Assembly (NCBI GenBank): GCA_003235365.1
Contig: QJWJ01000353.1
Location: 1 to 64,000 of the forward strand
Direction: 5' to 3'
Length of the DNA: 64,000 nucleotides
Source: Deltaproteobacteria bacterium
GTDB lineage: Bacteria > Myxococcota_A > Polyangia > Polyangiales > Polyangiaceae
Of the stretch, positions 61,621-64,000 are shown one piece after another. Position 1 is the stretch's first letter. Every line of letters starts with the position of its first letter. The notes beneath the pieces were generated by a model. That model ran no database searches. It was not told the origin of the DNA and was given only the letters and a program-made list of their open reading frames with translations. A program made the position numbers and the translations under genes.

Positions 61621-63282
61621 TCAGTTCAGCAACCGGTAGTGAACTCGTGGAATGCGGCGCGCACAACTCTGCTCAGCCGTGAACGCGGCACGTAACAGCA
61701 GGTGTTCGTCCCAGGGGCGTCCCATCAATTGCAGGTTGGTCGGCAGCCCATCGCGGTCATACCCCGCGGGAAACGAAATCGCCGGGTATCCCGTCAAGTT
61801 GGCCAGTGTGGCGAAACGCATGATGCGATCGAGCAACGGGAGATTCGATTCGCCAGTGCTCAAAGCATCGGCGGGCACGGCGCTGGCCGTCGTTGCGGTT
61901 GCTGGGGTTGCGAGCACGTCGATGTTCGAGAACAACCGCCGCATCTGGCGACAGGTTTGTCGGCGCACGCGCTGTGCCGTGACGTAGTCCACACCGGTCA
62001 GCGTCTCGACCAGCGAAAACAACAGCCGCACGTCGTGGGCGTAGTGTCGTCTGTGCCGGTGAAGCAGGCCACGCTGGGCGGCCGTCATTTCGCTGCCGAT
62101 GGTGACCAAGTGCGCAACGCGTATCAACTCGAGGTCATCCACGGCGACGTCGATCACCTGCGCGCCTTCGCGCTGCAGCCGTTCGACCGCCTTCATACAA
62201 GCATCGACGACGTCCGGGTCGGCGTGCTCGAACCACGGACGGAAAATGCCGATTCGCATTCCGCCGACCCCCGCGTCGAGCCCGTCCCAACGCGGCGCGG
62301 GCTGAGCGAGCGTGTTCGGGTCACGTGAATCGGGACCGGCCAGCAAGGCGTAGACGAGCGCCGCATCCCTGACCGTCGAAGCCAACGGCCCCAGATGCGC
62401 AACACTCCAACACAGCGGCGCAGCCCCAATCTCGCTGACGCGACCAAACGTCGGTTTGAGGCCAACGACACCGCAAAACGATGCGGGCGTACGGATCGAC
62501 CCGCCGCCGTCGCCGCCCAGTGCGGCAGGGCACAACCCAGCCGCTACTGCCGCAGCGGGACCACTGGAGGATCCCCCGCTGATACGCGTCGGGTCATGGG
62601 GGTTGCGGACCGCACCGTGGTGCACGTTGAGGCCGGTCACGCCGATCGCGATCTCGGTCATGTTCGCTTTGCCGATGAGTACTGCGCCTGCAGCGCGCAA
62701 GCGCTCCACGACCGCGCTGTCCATCGACGGCGGGGACGCCGCAAACTTTCTACCTACCGTCGTTGGATAGGGCACCTGGTCCACTTCGTCTTTGATGGCG
62801 ATGGGCACGCCATCGAGCGGCCCCAGCGATTCGCCGGCTCGGTAGCGCTCGGTCGCCGCTTGGGCCATCGCCAGCACGTCCTGTGCATTTTGCGCAATGA
62901 ACAGGCGCAGCGGCGGAGACGATTCATCGCTGGAACGCGTCGCCGCGAGCACGTGCTCGGCCACTCGTAGCGGCGTCGATTCGCCGCTCGTGTAAGCACT
63001 GACGAAGTCGTGTGCGGTCTCGAAGTCGTGCAAGCGAGTTCGTGTGGCGGCCAGATGCGACCACTCGGGCTGTGGAGGGAGATCGCTGTGACCCGTTCCC
63101 AAGTCCGGCCAAGGAGCGGGCGTTTCGTCCACCACGGCATCGCGCAACCGACCGATACCCGCGTTGCGAGTGAGCGACCTACGCAACGGACCACCGAGGA
63201 CAGACTCCGCCAACCACACCAGCAAGCGCAGCGACCCGCCGGCAACTCGAGGAACGTTCACGGGCGCCGGTTCGTAGGCCAC
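61621..63282 (-). CDS. Amidase-signature family hydrolase
   Basis: A 553-residue protein with a GTG start. The Ser-cisSer-Lys triad is intact: Lys in VPIAIKDEVD, cis-Ser in GGSSSGPAAAVAAG and nucleophile Ser in GGDGGGSIRTPASFCGVVG. The C-terminus has FATLANLTGYPAISFPAGYD and NLQLMGRPWDEHLLL. Amidases hydrolyse carboxamides or esters; the substrate cannot be predicted. The first ~90 residues precede the usual amidase start and resemble the extension of some membrane-associated (FAAH-like) amidases, without a clear transmembrane helix. It lies 147 nt upstream of the propeller kinase on the same strand; a functional link is not evident. Confidence 0.93.
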   Translation of the reverse strand: MAYEPAPVNVPRVAGGSLRLLVWLAESVLGGPLRRSLTRNAGIGRLRDAVVDETPAPWPDLGTGHSDLPPQPEWSHLAATRTRLHDFETAHDFVSAYTSGESTPLRVAEHVLAATRSSDESSPPLRLFIAQNAQDVLAMAQAATERYRAGESLGPLDGVPIAIKDEVDQVPYPTTVGRKFAASPPSMDSAVVERLRAAGAVLIGKANMTEIAIGVTGLNVHHGAVRNPHDPTRISGGSSSGPAAAVAAGLCPAALGGDGGGSIRTPASFCGVVGLKPTFGRVSEIGAAPLCWSVAHLGPLASTVRDAALVYALLAGPDSRDPNTLAQPAPRWDGLDAGVGGMRIGIFRPWFEHADPDVVDACMKAVERLQREGAQVIDVAVDDLELIRVAHLVTIGSEMTAAQRGLLHRHRRHYAHDVRLLFSLVETLTGVDYVTAQRVRRQTCRQMRRLFSNIDVLATPATATTASAVPADALSTGESNLPLLDRIMRFATLANLTGYPAISFPAGYDRDGLPTNLQLMGRPWDEHLLLRAAFTAEQSCARRIPRVHYRLLN

Positions 63283-63775
63283 GAACCGACGCTACACGGC
63301 GCCGGCCGCCCGAGTCACGCCCGAACCGGCCCCAAGTGAGCGAAAGGGCGCTCGGGCTGCAGGGTGGGCAAGCAGCGAACGCGGGGCAGGAACCTAGCGC
63401 TCAGGCCCCGCCCCAACCTGCTGTGACCAAGACCCGATGCAGAGGAGCCCGCGCGAAGCGGAAAGACTCCCGCACGGAGTGGTCGCGCCGGAAACGAAGC
63501 GCTACGAATCGGCGAGCGACTCAGCGCCGCTTCGCGAAAGGGTGCGATGAAGCAAGAGGGATCTTGTTTGGCCTCCCCGTGCCTTCCTCGAGGGGTCAAC
63601 CTTGGACAGTGAGCGACACGCGCGCATGGTGAATCCCATCGACCCCGCGCGTGTACGGTGGAGGCCCACCTACACCTAGAGCACCGAGCTGCGCGCAGAG
63701 GGGGCCGAACGTGGCCCCGAAGAACGCCCTCACCCATGCTAGACGCCGATCTTCGCGCTTGGCAGACTGGCACGG
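63283..63775. other. Divergent intergenic region with truncated repeat copy D
   Basis: About 490 nt between the amidase (minus) and a lipoprotein gene (plus). Apart from the truncated repeat I see no gene: ORFs 63315..63866 and 63336..63632 overlap on opposite strands and are Arg/Ala-rich noise. Confidence 0.5.
63674..63737 (-). repeat. Dispersed structured repeat, truncated copy D
   Basis: The reverse complement TGAGGGCGTTCTTCGGGGCC... to CAGCTCGGTGCTCTAGGTG matches the middle of copies A-C; the left arm and the terminal GCGGCAATC hairpin are missing. It has its own GGGGCC-ACGTTC-GGCCCC stem. Confidence 0.8.
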
Positions 63776-64000
63776 ATGAGAAGCACCATGGTTGGGCTAG
63801 CGTTGGGCCTGCTCTCGATTGGCGCCGGCGCGGTGTCCTGCCGCAGCGATACCGATACTGCAACAACCGACGATGGCCCCAGCGCGAACACGCCCAGAGT
63901 TCAACCGGCTGACGCGGGAGACGAACCGTCGCCCCAAGAACCGACGGAACCGGAACCGTCGGAACGGACCGAGCCCGCGGGGACGGGCACCCGAACGGTG
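63776..64000 (+). CDS. Lipoprotein, N-terminal part (runs off the window)
   Basis: Absent from the ORF track because no stop occurs before the end. ATG 63776 opens MRSTMVGLALGLLSIGAGAVSC, a lipoprotein signal with lipobox AVSC, followed by an Asp/Thr/Pro/Glu-rich linker (e.g. EPSPQEPTEPEPSERTEP-type sequence). The 75 residues seen contain no domain. The style is that of the many surface lipoproteins in this window. A second ATG four codons downstream is an alternative start. Confidence 0.78.
   Translation, partial: MRSTMVGLALGLLSIGAGAVSCRSDTDTATTDDGPSANTPRVQPADAGDEPSPQEPTEPEPSERTEPAGTGTRTV

Noticed and set aside
1-64000. tRNA, rRNA, CRISPR, insertion sequence or prophage
   Set aside because: By eye I found no T-loop/anticodon arrangement, no regularly spaced short repeats and no transposase, integrase or phage structural gene. 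A tRNAscan or Infernal run would be needed to exclude small RNAs.

Overview
The window is high-GC DNA with dense, mostly confident gene content. It suggests a large-genome, Polyangiales-like member of the Myxococcota (former Deltaproteobacteria). The reasons are the many large lipoproteins with Asp/Glu/Ser/Thr/Pro-rich linkers, a DUF4215 'CDDGN' repeat protein, three DUF1552 proteins and one DUF1587/1595/1592/1588/1585 cytochrome protein, a membrane-bound Ser/Thr kinase with an extracytoplasmic sensor, two hybrid histidine kinases and a VPEL-type C-terminal sorting signal. The taxonomy is inferred from gene content only. I see no rRNA, tRNA, CRISPR array, phage or insertion sequence.

Layout. 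1-6.4 kb: end of a c-type cytochrome, then (minus strand) a receiver-CheC protein and a coupled pair of a TPR/DUF2135 protein and a VIT-vWA lipoprotein. 6.9-9.8 kb: an exosortase substrate (VPEL-CTERM) followed by a PrsT-like TPR lipoprotein. 10-15 kb: a haem-motif lipoprotein and a PAS hybrid kinase. 15.4-23.3 kb: secreted carbohydrate-active and surface lipoproteins (GH12-like, GH10 xylanase, Cys-rich repeat protein) plus a DUF1552 protein. 23.8-30.8 kb: a tightly overlapping operon of parvulin, CarboxypepD-regulatory-like repeats, MBOAT and HTTM, followed by a small secreted protein. 31-38 kb: a winged-helix/AAA/TPR regulator, a DUF1552-DUF1592 pair and a small lipoprotein. 38.6-47 kb: a Cache-sensor Ser/Thr kinase, DUF1552, and the giant DUF4215/C-type lectin lipoprotein. 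47.8-53.7 kb: the exosortase locus. 54.2-57.1 kb: rfbA, rfbC, a CmoA-like methyltransferase and a YegP-like protein. 57.3-64 kb: a propeller hybrid kinase, an amidase and the start of another lipoprotein.

The most interesting content is a self-contained exosortase/CTERM system. It has two paralogous exosortases, tail to tail and 5 nt apart: one fused to a CPBP (CAAX-type) protease, the other standing alone. The lone one is downstream of a VPEL-CTERM substrate and a PrsT-like TPR lipoprotein on the same strand. A second substrate-TPR pair in the same order lies about 43 kb away. The second highlight is a dispersed, structured repeat of about 154 nt (three full copies, one truncated copy and one isolated terminal hairpin). 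It has a covarying closing stem and usually sits just after a gene's stop codon. Third is the PpiC-CarboxypepD_reg-MBOAT-HTTM operon with a small Cys-containing secreted protein, which looks like an uncharacterised envelope modification system.
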